Positions 22,527 to 32,224 of a stretch of DNA of 35,877 bases are shown piece after piece. Source of the stretch: a virus. A program made the translations under genes and the position numbers. A model generated the notes under the pieces. That model searched no databases and had not been told where the DNA came from. It saw only the letters and a program-made list of their open reading frames with translations. Where the stretch lies: positions 1 through 35,877 of the IMG/VR virus record IMGVR_UViG_3300025286_000058. The stretch is one strand, 5' to 3'. How positions within the stretch are numbered: the stretch's first letter is position 1; the number at the start of each line of letters is the position of its first letter.

Positions 22527-22552
22527 GCGACCATGTGCGGTGCTGTATGGGC

Positions 22553-22732
22553 TTACAGCTTAGAAGCTAGCATAGCTCCTTTCTCAGTGTCAACCATACA
22601 TCCGCCTTGTTCCTTAAGAACCACCTTCATGGCCTGGTTCTTACGGATGCCACGCCGATGAAGTTCCTCCCGGCACGCCTTATAGATAGTCTGGTTGGTA
22701 GCCGGTTGATGGCTACTGGCGGACTCGCACAT
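22553..22732 (-). CDS. small basic protein (59 aa)
   Basis: The frame from ATG 22732 reads MCESASSHQPATNQ, then KACREELHRRGIRKNQAMKV and a C-terminal KGAMLASKL. It is basic and helical with cysteines and is unrecognised. It overlaps the end of the 1362-residue gene by 20 nt and ends 27 nt before the terminator hairpin. Longer in-frame starts exist but lie inside the large gene. Confidence 0.5.
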   Translation of the reverse strand: MCESASSHQPATNQTIYKACREELHRRGIRKNQAMKVVLKEQGGCMVDTEKGAMLASKL

Positions 22733-25700
22733 ACTGTCTCTCTTGCCTCCATCGGCGGCGTGCATCCTCTGAGTCCTCAAACCGGCGGCGCTCCCATCCA
22801 GGGAGCCGCCGGAATAGCTCTTGAGGAGGACGCCTAGTATTGGTCTCAGCCTGGATATACCACCACTCCTCGGAATCCGTGCCGTACTTAAATTCCAGGT
22901 CACGCAAGGCCCTACGCCACTGTTGGCTGCGGTTGCGGCCCGGCGTACCAAAGATAGCCTCCTGGACGGCGTAGTAGTCCTCTAGCGCCTTCTCGTTGGC
23001 GTTACGCGCTGCCGGGAACTCCGCATCCCGACCAAAGTGAACAAGCCGCGTCTGGTCACGCCGAATCCCAAACTCTTTCTTAGCGGAGAAGTATTGCTCC
23101 ACCATATCGGATTTGGGGAGGCGAGGGCGGGCATCCAGGATACCCTGCCACGCCTTTATCTCCTCAGCGTCCAACTGCACTATCTCCTCAGTGTACGGAG
23201 AGAGCTTATGCTCCGGCCTGTCCGCGTTGTATTCCTCCCACACCTCATCCTTCTCAAAGCGAGCCAGTCCACTATCCACCGATAGGCCAGCAGGTGCTCC
23301 ATACGCCACCCCCCTGGAGTCGCGACTGAAAGCATCTACCGTCTTATAGCTCCCGACGGTGGCACCGAACATTCCAGGCGATGCCACCAAGCCCCCAAGG
23401 AGACCCTCCTCTCGTATGGCGTCAATCAGGTCTTGGATGAACAGAGGTGTGAGATGATTCCACGTCTCCCGCTGAATGGCGGACATCTGTGGGGTAATCG
23501 CTTCGCCAATGAAGCTGGTTCCAGTTGCCACATCCACAACCATACCAACGGGCGGGCCTAGCTTAGAGCGGATAAGCCTCATAAAGACATCAAATCGGTC
23601 GGCATCGCGTACCTGTTTCGTGCCAACGCCCTTAGTCTGACCCGCAATTATCTGTGCGGCGTAGCGGGCAACAGGCTGATAGCCCGCCCAGAAATCAATC
23701 CGCACGGCCCCAATCCTAATTTTGCCAAAGTCCGCAGAGCGAGGGTCAAGCTCCACGTCCGCCTTCCCAGATAGCTTAGCCAGAGATAGCACGCCAATCC
23801 CAGTGCCCACGAACACCGCCAGGTCTTTCATCACCATCCGCCGCACACCGGGGTACTGCCAAATCATCGGCGCGGTAAACCGAGAGGTGAAAAGACGCGC
23901 CGCGAAGAATATGCCGTTCAATACAGGCGCTATTTCTTCCAACGGCCCCAGCGGGCCACGGCCCGTCGCTCGATTAACCCACTTAGCCCACGAGTGTGCG
24001 TTGCGGGCCAGCGTGTCTTTATCCAGCCCCTGTCGCACCCACCCTTGGTAAGCGTCGTTCCACACGTCAAACCGGAGCTTATTAAGAAAGGTTGTATACG
24101 CCCGCGCCCAGGGGCGGATGAGAGGCAGCTTCCGGGCCCAACGGGACATAAACACTTCTTCTTGCTGCGCCAGGCCCGCCCCCACACCACGGCTCATGTC
24201 CGCGATAAACAGGCCGGCCTGCTGCGCTGCGCCCCAGTTCGGATGCGCCCGTATTCCTCGGTCCGTTGCCTGCGCATTCGCCTCCCTCATCAACGCCTTG
24301 AACATCGGCACATGATTCTGGAGGAACCGCTGAGGATGGCCAATCAGCAGGCCTCCCTGCCGTAGCGGAGCAGACAAGTCATGAGATGTAACGAGCGAAC
24401 GGGGGAAGTTCCAAATATTCATCGCCAGTTCCCACGACTTCGCACCAAGAGAGCGTTGTCCCAGCACCGCCTTGGCAAACTGTGTGCCAAAGATACGCTC
24501 CAGAATGACTAGCTGGCTCCGCTGGGGAACGCTCCCAAGCAAGATATTCTTCAACCCATCATCCGCCTGGAGGATGTTGAGCAAGGTCTCATCAGAATAA
24601 CGCACCATGTCCTTGAGTTGATTCACCTCAAGGCCCGTCAAACCCTCTTGCGGCGGCAGGAACGACGGTTCACGTAGTGGCCCCGCCATAGCACCACGGG
24701 CACGGCCAAGCGCCCTTGTGGCATCTGCGCCTCTCGTTAGACGCTCACCCGCTGCTGCCACACGCTGTCGCAGGCGTGCCCGCTCAGTGCCCCGGCGCTT
24801 AACATCCAGCGGCTTGGCCTTCTTAATAAGGGCGGTGAGCTTATTCACCACATCCGGCTGAGCAGGGTCTGGCACCGCTCCTGCAACCCCAGTAGGCGGC
24901 TGCGCACCGCCACCAGTACCACCACCACGCAACTTACCCAGCACGTCTCTCACATACCCCAGCTTCTTCCGGCCTGCATTACCCAGGCCAGGCGCTGTCA
25001 GCTTCAGCCCAGCCTCACGAGCCTCAAGATGCGCTATCTGGCGCTGAGGCGTACGCTCTCCCAAAGCAATCCGGCGCACCTCTTCAACAGCATCTTCGCC
25101 CCGGCGTGTAGCCGTGCGGAGCGGCCTCGCAAACGCCCGCTCCACGGTCTGTTCCGCAGGTGTTAGCGGCTGAGGGCGAGCACGTTCGGGCTGGAAGAGA
25201 CGGCCCAAAGGAGTTGGGGCAGGCGCCACCGTTGTAACCCCAGGTCTTAATTGACTTGGTGTATGAACTAATGGCTGACGCGGGGTTTGACCAGCCAACT
25301 GAAACTTACCAGTTCGGATAAGCGCCTCACGTACCGCATACGCGTCAGTATAGATATTGTCGGCTATGCCCACGCGAGTAAATTGTGCAGGCTGCTCCAG
25401 TGTTCGCTTGAAAAGTACATCCCTAACATGGTCTCGCGCACCCTCCGGTGTAACACTGCCTTCGCTACGCGAGTAGGTAGAACCCGTGATGCGCCTTTGA
25501 GCAGGGTATCCTACTTCTGGCAAGCCCTTATAAATACCCTTATCTTTGTATTGAGGCCAATACCTCGTACTTTTTATCGGCTTTCCACGCTTGCCTAGAT
25601 GAGTTGGCACAATCTCTATAATGTCATTCATTGCTGCGTCAATAGCTTCGTCTAGCTGTTTTGCAGGCATAGCATTGATAGCATCAAGCAACCGCTGCGC

Positions 25701-26801
25701 TCGTGTCACAGGTTCAATAGGCATAGGTTCAGCGGTTCTACGCGCCACACCACCTACTCGCCCCGGTTGGGCCACCCGCGACCTCTGGAGGATACCTCTA
25801 AACGCTTGCTCTACGACCTCTTCCGCAGATGTTCGCTCGCGCACTACATGAAATGGAGCCACACGTCCTATATCTTGCGGAACTATACGTGGAGGTTCTA
25901 CCGGCCCAGGGACGAACTCCTGTAGTGGGCGCTGGCCACCGGGAGGAATGCGCTGGAGCGCCTCCTCCGCTGGTGTCAGAATACGTGGCGGCTCACGGAG
26001 TAGCTCCTGGCGGGCAGCACGCACTTGCCCTTGCGTGCGAATCGGCACTGGTGCCTGCCGCGTCGTACTCACGGGTGGACTTGGCCGGAGGGCACCACCA
26101 GCTAATCGCGCACCGGCTTTGAAAGGCAGCCCCAGGAGGAACTCCGCGCCAGCAGGAATCGCAGCACCCACCTGCCCCACGCGGGCAGCACCCGCCAGAC
26201 CTTGAAAGCCAAGCTGTCGTAGTCCACTACCTCCGGCGGCAGCAGCGCTCGCTGCGGCGGCACCCCGTCCCAAGCCACGGAAAACACCCCCGGCTGTCGG
26301 CCCACCGATAAGCAAGTCAACACCAAATCCGTGTCCGAAAAGTTCACCTAGCTTCCCCTCGGCAGGAATGTCTTGAGTTGTCAAATGACGCGGCGCACCG
26401 ACCATGCGCCGCTGTGCCCACCGGCTCTGTAGGAACTGCTGCCGCTCCTGACTAGATAGGTCGCGGTAAGCGGGCACCCGCGTCATAAAGGCATCTAAGA
26501 CTTCAGGAGCAAACTGGCCATGCCCAGCACGAGCTACCTCAGCTAGCTCCGGGCGAATACGGCCAGTCGTCTCATCATAAAGCACCCGGTTTAACAAACT
26601 AACCTCACGTAAGAGATGTTCTTGACGTGAGAGGGCAGGCGGCAGCTTTGCTGTTGGCTGTGCTGTTGGCTGACCTGCACCTTGAGTCGGAGCAGGTTGC
26701 TCCCAAGTCGCTACAGGGGACTCACCACCGCCGGGCTGCTTGAGGCGTTCTAACTTCTCAATAAGCCGTCTGCGCCGTTCCTCATCGAGAGGTTCAGGCA
26801 T
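22713..26801 (-). CDS. giant internal-virion/ejection-type protein (1362 aa)
   Basis: Residues 1-150 are helical and Q/R-rich. Residues about 155-235 are G/A-rich and hydrophobic (GGPTAGGVFRGLGRGAAAAS). Residues 240-730 are P/R-rich and low complexity. From about 770 it becomes globular, with SHDLSAPLRQGGLLIGHP near 806, a motif I recall from very large phage proteins of the polyvalent-protein type, and a hydrophobic segment near 985-1005 (LAVFVGTGIGVLSLAKL). The last 200 residues are charged and helical. A capsid-internal protein ejected with the DNA is inferred; no lysozyme or protease motif was found. It starts by TAATG overlap. Confidence 0.7.
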   Translation of the reverse strand: MPEPLDEERRRRLIEKLERLKQPGGGESPVATWEQPAPTQGAGQPTAQPTAKLPPALSRQEHLLREVSLLNRVLYDETTGRIRPELAEVARAGHGQFAPEVLDAFMTRVPAYRDLSSQERQQFLQSRWAQRRMVGAPRHLTTQDIPAEGKLGELFGHGFGVDLLIGGPTAGGVFRGLGRGAAAASAAAAGGSGLRQLGFQGLAGAARVGQVGAAIPAGAEFLLGLPFKAGARLAGGALRPSPPVSTTRQAPVPIRTQGQVRAARQELLREPPRILTPAEEALQRIPPGGQRPLQEFVPGPVEPPRIVPQDIGRVAPFHVVRERTSAEEVVEQAFRGILQRSRVAQPGRVGGVARRTAEPMPIEPVTRAQRLLDAINAMPAKQLDEAIDAAMNDIIEIVPTHLGKRGKPIKSTRYWPQYKDKGIYKGLPEVGYPAQRRITGSTYSRSEGSVTPEGARDHVRDVLFKRTLEQPAQFTRVGIADNIYTDAYAVREALIRTGKFQLAGQTPRQPLVHTPSQLRPGVTTVAPAPTPLGRLFQPERARPQPLTPAEQTVERAFARPLRTATRRGEDAVEEVRRIALGERTPQRQIAHLEAREAGLKLTAPGLGNAGRKKLGYVRDVLGKLRGGGTGGGAQPPTGVAGAVPDPAQPDVVNKLTALIKKAKPLDVKRRGTERARLRQRVAAAGERLTRGADATRALGRARGAMAGPLREPSFLPPQEGLTGLEVNQLKDMVRYSDETLLNILQADDGLKNILLGSVPQRSQLVILERIFGTQFAKAVLGQRSLGAKSWELAMNIWNFPRSLVTSHDLSAPLRQGGLLIGHPQRFLQNHVPMFKALMREANAQATDRGIRAHPNWGAAQQAGLFIADMSRGVGAGLAQQEEVFMSRWARKLPLIRPWARAYTTFLNKLRFDVWNDAYQGWVRQGLDKDTLARNAHSWAKWVNRATGRGPLGPLEEIAPVLNGIFFAARLFTSRFTAPMIWQYPGVRRMVMKDLAVFVGTGIGVLSLAKLSGKADVELDPRSADFGKIRIGAVRIDFWAGYQPVARYAAQIIAGQTKGVGTKQVRDADRFDVFMRLIRSKLGPPVGMVVDVATGTSFIGEAITPQMSAIQRETWNHLTPLFIQDLIDAIREEGLLGGLVASPGMFGATVGSYKTVDAFSRDSRGVAYGAPAGLSVDSGLARFEKDEVWEEYNADRPEHKLSPYTEEIVQLDAEEIKAWQGILDARPRLPKSDMVEQYFSAKKEFGIRRDQTRLVHFGRDAEFPAARNANEKALEDYYAVQEAIFGTPGRNRSQQWRRALRDLEFKYGTDSEEWWYIQAETNTRRPPQELFRRLPGWERRRFEDSEDARRRWRQERQYVRVRQ

Positions 26802-27160
26802 TAGAAGAAGAACTGTGCTTGAGGATTAAAGCGGGCCTGCTGACGGCCCGCGAAAGACGGGGGCTGTGCGCCAAAGAAGGCGTCAAAGCCCGCAAACTGG
26901 TCGGGGAAACCTCCCTCCAGGAAGGATGATTGCTCTGGGCGGAAGGGGTCTTGCGTGGCGAAGCGGGCGGTGGGAGCCTCCCCACCAAGTATCTGCTGCC
27001 CCAAGACACCCAGGAAACGGTTATGGATGGGCGCGAACTGGGACTCAAAGAACCGACGCTGGTTAGGCGACCCGCCAAACTGGTTCTGGAACGACTGGAA
27101 GCCAACCCGTGGGCTGGTCTCCAGGAAGTCCTCGAAGCCCTGCTGGAAGAAGTTAGCCAT
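26801..27160 (-). CDS. F/Q/G-rich small virion protein
   Basis: This 119-residue protein is rich in F, Q, G and P (FFQQGFEDFLETSPRVGFQS, PPSFAGRQQARFNPQAQFFF). The composition resembles the end of the 576-residue upstream protein (DPFRQFTEQRFGLTPGGRRD), suggesting a shared low-complexity module or duplication. Its stop overlaps the giant protein's ATG and its start abuts the upstream stop. Likely a minor internal component. Confidence 0.6.
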   Translation of the reverse strand: MANFFQQGFEDFLETSPRVGFQSFQNQFGGSPNQRRFFESQFAPIHNRFLGVLGQQILGGEAPTARFATQDPFRPEQSSFLEGGFPDQFAGFDAFFGAQPPSFAGRQQARFNPQAQFFF

Positions 27161-28891
27161 TTAGATGTGCCCAGTAGCGCCCAGGAATCGCCGGAAGAGC
27201 GACTCTCCGGATATGTCAGCGCCCGCCTGAAGCGTCGCCAACCGGCTGGCCGCTATATCTTCGGCGAAGGGAGCGAGGAAGGGGTTCACCTGACCCCGCG
27301 CATTAGCCAAAATCATCTCCCTGGCTACAGCCGGGTCGGATAGCGCGGCTAGCTGTGCCTGTTGAGCATTGCTAACCTCCCCTTGCGTGAAGAGGTCCGC
27401 CAGTTCGTCAAACCTAGCAGGCACAGCACTCCGGTTAAACGGGAGGCTCCCACCACGCAAGAAGTCTGCGAAGTTAGACGACTGGACAGCCCCCGGATTC
27501 AAGATGTTTTGAAGCTGGAACTGCGCCGATATGTCCGGGAACTGCCCCGCCACAACACCTCGCGTGGCCGGGTTGAAATCAAAGGGGGATGCCCCACCAA
27601 AGGCGAAGGCGTTGAACTGGTCACGCCGCCCACCCGGCGTAAGGCCAAACCGCTGTTCCGTAAACTGACGGAACGGGTCTGTTTGTGTAGGTAGTCCCGT
27701 CGCCGAAGGTGCCCTGAAAAAGCTGGTCATGTCTCTGCCTCCTATATCGCCTACACCAAGGGCCGCTACGCCACCCATGCTATCATCCAATGCGGTCTTC
27801 GGTACAGGGTCGCGTTCGTAGAATAGTTCATCCGCCCACTGGTCTGCCTGTTGCTGCGCCAAGAACCTGGCCCCGCCAGATGTACCACCTGGCGAGAAGT
27901 CAAAGAACTCCCGCCGCACATCCTCACGGAGCGTATTGAAGTCCGTGTACGGCGTCCGGGAATGGCGAGTCTGAATATGCTGTAGCGCCAGAAACAGCTC
28001 AACGAGCTTATCGTCCTCCGCCGCCTCCGCGCTTAGCTCCGCTAGTCCGCCTGTTTCCGTAACATCTAACCCAAGTTGCGTTAGAAACTGCTGAGACAAT
28101 TCCTCCGCCCGGGACGACGATGACCCCTGGCTTTCATAATAGAGTCCCAACTCCGCCAACGCTTCATCGACCGTTAGGTCATCCAGCGCCAGAAGGTCTT
28201 GCACGTTCTGCGGCGTCAGCACCGTGGGCGGCTGATTGCGTGGCTGCTCTTCCTTGGCTCTCAGCATATCGTCAACGCCACCCTGGGGGAAACCAAGAGC
28301 CAGCAGGCTATTCACCGCCTGTTCGCGACCCATACCCTGCTCCCCGCGCAGGTGAGCACTGTAGCTATCCATAATGGCATGGAAGGTATTGCCTCTTAGC
28401 AGGTCTTGCACTCGCTCCGAGACTTCTCCCTGTACTGTTGGTTTAGGAGCATCCATCTCAGCCCGGATGTTCGACTCACGCCAGGCGTCGTACTCAGAAG
28501 CAGGCAGCCCCAAAGATAGGGCTAATGTCTTCAACGCCTCCGCTGAGATAAGGAGGCGCTGTGCCCAGAGAGCATCCAAGGCAGCGTAATTAGGGCCAGG
28601 GGGCGGGGGAGGCTGAGCGCCAAAGTCACCACCCCCTTCATCTGTCGGAGCCGTCACCGTCACCGGAGGAGGCTCACCAAATCCCGTACCCAGCTGAAGA
28701 CCCAGTGACGCCACATCTGGAGCCGTTCCCTGCGCCTCCATAATAGCGGTGGCCCGTGCCGTCGCATCCGCCTCCGTGTGCCCTCTGTCCAGAAGTAAGG
28801 ACTGAATAAGCCCGAACTTGTCATACAGCCCGTTGTCAGGCAGAGCCAGGATGTCCCGAACAGATACAGATGGTGAACTAAAGCCGACCAT
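27161..28891 (-). CDS. internal-virion-like protein (576 aa), unknown
   Basis: This is a long, helical, E/A/L-rich protein with a P-rich linker near residue 90 (GAQPPPPPGPNYAALD) and a C-terminal F/G/Q-rich region. No enzymatic motif is found. It is encoded directly after the portal, overlapping its stop by one base, and before the giant 1362-residue protein. It is therefore probably part of the ejection or internal-core complex. Confidence 0.6.
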   Translation of the reverse strand: MVGFSSPSVSVRDILALPDNGLYDKFGLIQSLLLDRGHTEADATARATAIMEAQGTAPDVASLGLQLGTGFGEPPPVTVTAPTDEGGGDFGAQPPPPPGPNYAALDALWAQRLLISAEALKTLALSLGLPASEYDAWRESNIRAEMDAPKPTVQGEVSERVQDLLRGNTFHAIMDSYSAHLRGEQGMGREQAVNSLLALGFPQGGVDDMLRAKEEQPRNQPPTVLTPQNVQDLLALDDLTVDEALAELGLYYESQGSSSSRAEELSQQFLTQLGLDVTETGGLAELSAEAAEDDKLVELFLALQHIQTRHSRTPYTDFNTLREDVRREFFDFSPGGTSGGARFLAQQQADQWADELFYERDPVPKTALDDSMGGVAALGVGDIGGRDMTSFFRAPSATGLPTQTDPFRQFTEQRFGLTPGGRRDQFNAFAFGGASPFDFNPATRGVVAGQFPDISAQFQLQNILNPGAVQSSNFADFLRGGSLPFNRSAVPARFDELADLFTQGEVSNAQQAQLAALSDPAVAREMILANARGQVNPFLAPFAEDIAASRLATLQAGADISGESLFRRFLGATGHI

Positions 28892-30717
28892 TAGCCTCTA
28901 GGCCCCGTAAGGCCAATACCCGCCAGGCGTTGCTCCATACTGGCCTGCGCCCCCGGCCTAGCCTGACCTGGGAGGGTAGGCCCGCCCGCGTTGGAATTAT
29001 TCGATTGCCTGGGCGACGGGGGCGCTCCCTGGGCAGAGTTGGAGAAGACCTCTGGCGCTGGCCCACCAGGACTCACCCCGCCTCCATTTATCTGGTTACC
29101 CTGGAAAAGTCCTCCACCCACCATGCCCATCATCTGCATCTGCACTATCCGCTGCTGGTAGAGCATCATTAGCTGGTCAAAATACATCTGGGCCAGCATA
29201 GGCTCACCACGCTCCGCCAGCGCCATCCCCATCGTGTAGAGCGTGGTCTCCGGCAGCATCCGCTCCCCTAGCTGCGCCTTCACCGAATCGGCTATCACGC
29301 TCGTCTCCGGGAAGCGCATTATCTTCTCGCGAATATACGTATCGTCCGCCAGAGGTACAGGCCCCTCCCTGAGCATCTGTGCCACCGTTATCTTGGTCAT
29401 ATCGTCTTCCGGTAGCTGCGGGATGAGCTTTACCTCCGGATGGCACCCCTCCCGCACCACCCAGGCGGGGATAATCTTGGTCTCGCTGCGGATGTTCTTA
29501 CACGGAATGGCGAATTCAAAGAACCTCTCAGAGCCGTACATCTCCGCTATGATGTCCAGAATCTGCTCGTAGGCGTTCTGGACGGCATCCAGACGCGGGG
29601 TAAGCGCCGTATCCGCGCCTTGCTTCAGAGAGTTGATGGCGAAGCCGGAAAGCTGAAACTGAAGTTCCCCGAAGACGGCGTGGGAAAGCCCGCCCCGCTG
29701 CATCTCCCCAGAGATTAGGCCAAGAATGTCACCCAAGCGTTGTGACATTTCCGCCACTTGCACGGGTTCCAGCGACTCCCCTTCCGCCAGCGCAATCTCC
29801 AGTGACGAGCGGTTGGGGTCGCTCTCAAGCACCTTGGAGCCATCCCGCGAGGTGAGTACCCAGGAGCGGTCACGGGTCTTGAGCACCAGGTCGAATACCG
29901 CCGACATAAGCTGGTTGTTCTTCGGAATGATGCCACGGTTCTCCTCAAAAATGGACTCCATGTACGCATCAATCATATCGTTAGCGGAATCGCGCTGAAT
30001 CATCGGTGCGGTCTCTACTGGCGCAAAGAACACCGGCACTTTATCCGCCCCGTGAGATGTGCGCTTCTTCAGAATCCGCCCATCCATGACCACGGCGTTA
30101 ATATTTCGGTCGTAGTAATCGTAGACATCTATCCCCACATCCATCCCCTGGTCATCCGGCAGAGTCAACCGCCGGAGACCGTACTCCGCCATGATAGCCC
30201 CTTTGGTTTTCTTGAGCTTATTACAAGCCCAATCCAACTCCCCATCCCCACCCACTTCCCAATAGGTGTGGAGGATGTCCCAGGGCATAATGTCGGCAAA
30301 AGTATTCTCGTGCCGGTCTGTACGGAGAAGTGCCCGCCCCACCACACCACCACGGACGGTAACGTACCAAGCCAACTGGCTCCGTAGCCGACCACGCTTT
30401 CTGAGCCGACCATCCGCCATCTCCAACGCCCCGGTGAGGAACATCTCCTTAGCATCGTCTATCATCCGCTGGTGTTCTAGGTCACCGGGGTGGCTGATCG
30501 AGACGATAAGTTCAGCCTGGGTAATCCAAGCGATTATCTTCTTGGCGACAACCTTGGGCATATTGGAGGTATAGAAGCCGTAATCGGCGGGTGCATCATC
30601 CGCCGTCCGCTCCAGCATGAAGAGCTTCTCATCAGCCCTCATCCTATCCCGGAGGGCGCTGGTCTGCCGGTGGTGCCTATCTACCCGTTCGCGGATTTCG
30701 TCTGGTAGCGATGCCAC
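28891..30717 (-). CDS. portal protein (probable)
   Basis: This 608-residue protein follows the large terminase with a 41-nt overlap, the usual terminase-portal order. It contains helical and strand segments typical of portals: an N-terminal RERVDRHHRQTSALRDRMRA, a central VPVFFAPVETAPMIQRDSAN and DAYMESIFEENRGIIPKNNQ, and long C-terminal helices with ILDIIAEMYGSERFFEF. The last roughly 80 residues are G/N/P/Q-rich, as in a flexible tail. Length suits portals of short-tailed phages. The call relies on gene order and size. Confidence 0.75.
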   Translation of the reverse strand: MASLPDEIRERVDRHHRQTSALRDRMRADEKLFMLERTADDAPADYGFYTSNMPKVVAKKIIAWITQAELIVSISHPGDLEHQRMIDDAKEMFLTGALEMADGRLRKRGRLRSQLAWYVTVRGGVVGRALLRTDRHENTFADIMPWDILHTYWEVGGDGELDWACNKLKKTKGAIMAEYGLRRLTLPDDQGMDVGIDVYDYYDRNINAVVMDGRILKKRTSHGADKVPVFFAPVETAPMIQRDSANDMIDAYMESIFEENRGIIPKNNQLMSAVFDLVLKTRDRSWVLTSRDGSKVLESDPNRSSLEIALAEGESLEPVQVAEMSQRLGDILGLISGEMQRGGLSHAVFGELQFQLSGFAINSLKQGADTALTPRLDAVQNAYEQILDIIAEMYGSERFFEFAIPCKNIRSETKIIPAWVVREGCHPEVKLIPQLPEDDMTKITVAQMLREGPVPLADDTYIREKIMRFPETSVIADSVKAQLGERMLPETTLYTMGMALAERGEPMLAQMYFDQLMMLYQQRIVQMQMMGMVGGGLFQGNQINGGGVSPGGPAPEVFSNSAQGAPPSPRQSNNSNAGGPTLPGQARPGAQASMEQRLAGIGLTGPRG

Positions 30718-32077
30718 CCCAACTCCTCATCTGTACGCGCTGGCGGTGCTGGCTAGTTACGTAGCCGTACCTGTCCACCAACCCGTAAATTATGGCCTTG
30801 ATGCCGTGGTTGAAACGGTCTTCAGGCTCTTGTCCTATGATGTTATCATTTCTATCCAACCGCCAGCGGTATGCCTGTAGCTGCTCCGTGTGGGGGTTGA
30901 GCGCCACCCCCATCTCAGAGAGCACGCCCTGGCAGTGAGGCGCTATCACGATGCTTGTCCAGTTCCGGAGCGGGTCGAACTTAAGGAAACTCTTTAGGCG
31001 TTCCGTGCCCTGGTTTATCGGTATCTTCTGGCTCCGGAGATACACCTGGGCCTTGGATTGCCACACCTCCGCCGGAGCGGGCATCGCCTGGTGATACGTT
31101 CCAGAGATGTCAATAGCCCCACCACGCACATCTGACCACCAAGGCTTATTCACGGCGATGCCGATAATGTCATCGGTAATAAACCGCTCGTAAATCTCAT
31201 CAATTATCCAGATTTGGCCGTTTATCTCCTGGGCTACCTCCACCGCGTAGGCCCCCGCATACCCAGGGTCAATCCAAAGATAGACCGGCTCGCCCCTCAC
31301 GTAAGAGATGTTCTTGACGTGATAGTTGGCGTTGAACTCAGGGAATACCAAGCCCTTCGGCGGCACCGCCCGGCCCTCAATCCGCTCCATGAAGAAGGTG
31401 TCAGAGGACAGCCTCTTGAGGCGCTGGATTTTCGGGTCGTTGATACCTCCCTCGTAGAGATAGACGTTAGTGTACGAAGGGAGCCGGAAGGAGGCGCAGC
31501 CCTCCTCATGCTTCCACGCCTCCGCCACCTGCGGATACCATCCCAACGAGCCTTCCAGTGTTCCCGAAATGAACACCCAGGCATCTTTTGGCGCGGCGCG
31601 GCCTATAACGCGCTCAAAGGACTCCAAATCAAGACCCGCACCCTCACAGACGATAATCCCACGCGGGGCTTCCATCCGGAGCTTGGAGGGGTCGTTGGCA
31701 GACTTGGATTTCACCACCAGCATCGGCTTGGCGTCGGTGTTAGCACCGAACACCTCAATCTGGCCTGGGTCTAGCCTTTTGGTGGTCTTGGCGTTGTTGC
31801 CGAATATCGCCTGCATATCCGAGGCGATATATTCAAACTCCCGCCGGTTCCCCTCATAATCGGCGGAAACCAACCAGTAAATGGCTGGCTCCTCATCCAC
31901 CTCACCAAACCGGGAAAGGAAATATTTAGAAGCACAAATGGATTTGCCAGCCTGCTCACCTCCGGTAACGATGGTGAACTGCTGGCGGGACTCTAATATG
32001 GGCCGCTGGGCATCTGTCGGGGCGAACTTAACCGCCTCAAACAGAGCCTCCTGGACATCCTGGGTAGCGGTGGTCAG
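30677..32077 (-). CDS. terminase large subunit (TerL), no canonical start before the P-loop
   Basis: Read from CTG 32077, the 466-residue protein has Walker A GGEQAGKS (39-46), a Walker-B-like GIIVCEGAG (Cys144-Glu145), coupling motif FISGTLEGSLGWY (about 170-180), and nuclease acidic residues in LWIDPGYAG (Asp270), WIIDEIYE (293-294) and GAIDISG (Asp323), then NHGIKAIIYGLV. This is the DNA-packaging motor and headful/cos nuclease. GTG 31900 would remove the P-loop. Above it the frame has only CTGs, back to a TAG at 32078-32080 that ends the preceding gene in the same frame. Asp is replaced by Cys before the Walker-B Glu. Confidence 0.9.
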   Translation of the reverse strand: MTTATQDVQEALFEAVKFAPTDAQRPILESRQQFTIVTGGEQAGKSICASKYFLSRFGEVDEEPAIYWLVSADYEGNRREFEYIASDMQAIFGNNAKTTKRLDPGQIEVFGANTDAKPMLVVKSKSANDPSKLRMEAPRGIIVCEGAGLDLESFERVIGRAAPKDAWVFISGTLEGSLGWYPQVAEAWKHEEGCASFRLPSYTNVYLYEGGINDPKIQRLKRLSSDTFFMERIEGRAVPPKGLVFPEFNANYHVKNISYVRGEPVYLWIDPGYAGAYAVEVAQEINGQIWIIDEIYERFITDDIIGIAVNKPWWSDVRGGAIDISGTYHQAMPAPAEVWQSKAQVYLRSQKIPINQGTERLKSFLKFDPLRNWTSIVIAPHCQGVLSEMGVALNPHTEQLQAYRWRLDRNDNIIGQEPEDRFNHGIKAIIYGLVDRYGYVTSQHRQRVQMRSWGGIATRRNPRTGR

Positions 32078-32224
32078 CTACTTATTCTTAGCCTTCCCCC
32101 CCCTGGACTTGCCCGCTTTGGAAAGACTTATAGCGACGGCTTGCTTCGTAGGGCGGCCCTCGCGTTTTAGCTTCCTTACGTTCTTCCCGATAGCTTTCCG
32201 GGATGAGCCACGCTTAAGAGGCAT
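32078..32224 (-). CDS. small basic phage protein (48 aa)
   Basis: The frame reads MPLKRGSSRKAIGKNVRKLK, then EGRPTKQAVAISLSKAGKS and a lysine-rich end. It matches a small basic protein type I recall as widespread in phage genomes and often near packaging or replication genes; its function is unknown. GAAAGGAGCGTTCTG precedes the ATG. Its stop is immediately followed in the same frame by the terminase. Confidence 0.8.
   Translation of the reverse strand: MPLKRGSSRKAIGKNVRKLKREGRPTKQAVAISLSKAGKSRGGKAKNK

Noticed and set aside
31841-31900. GTG 31900 as the terminase start
   Set aside because: It would remove the Walker A motif GGEQAGKS encoded just upstream in the same open frame, so the protein must start earlier.
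32078-32080. Genome-wide TAG recoding, suggested by the in-frame TAG between the 48-aa gene and TerL
   Set aside because: TAG is used as an ordinary stop by several solid genes (for example at 1532, 2357 and 6001), and no suppressor tRNA was found.
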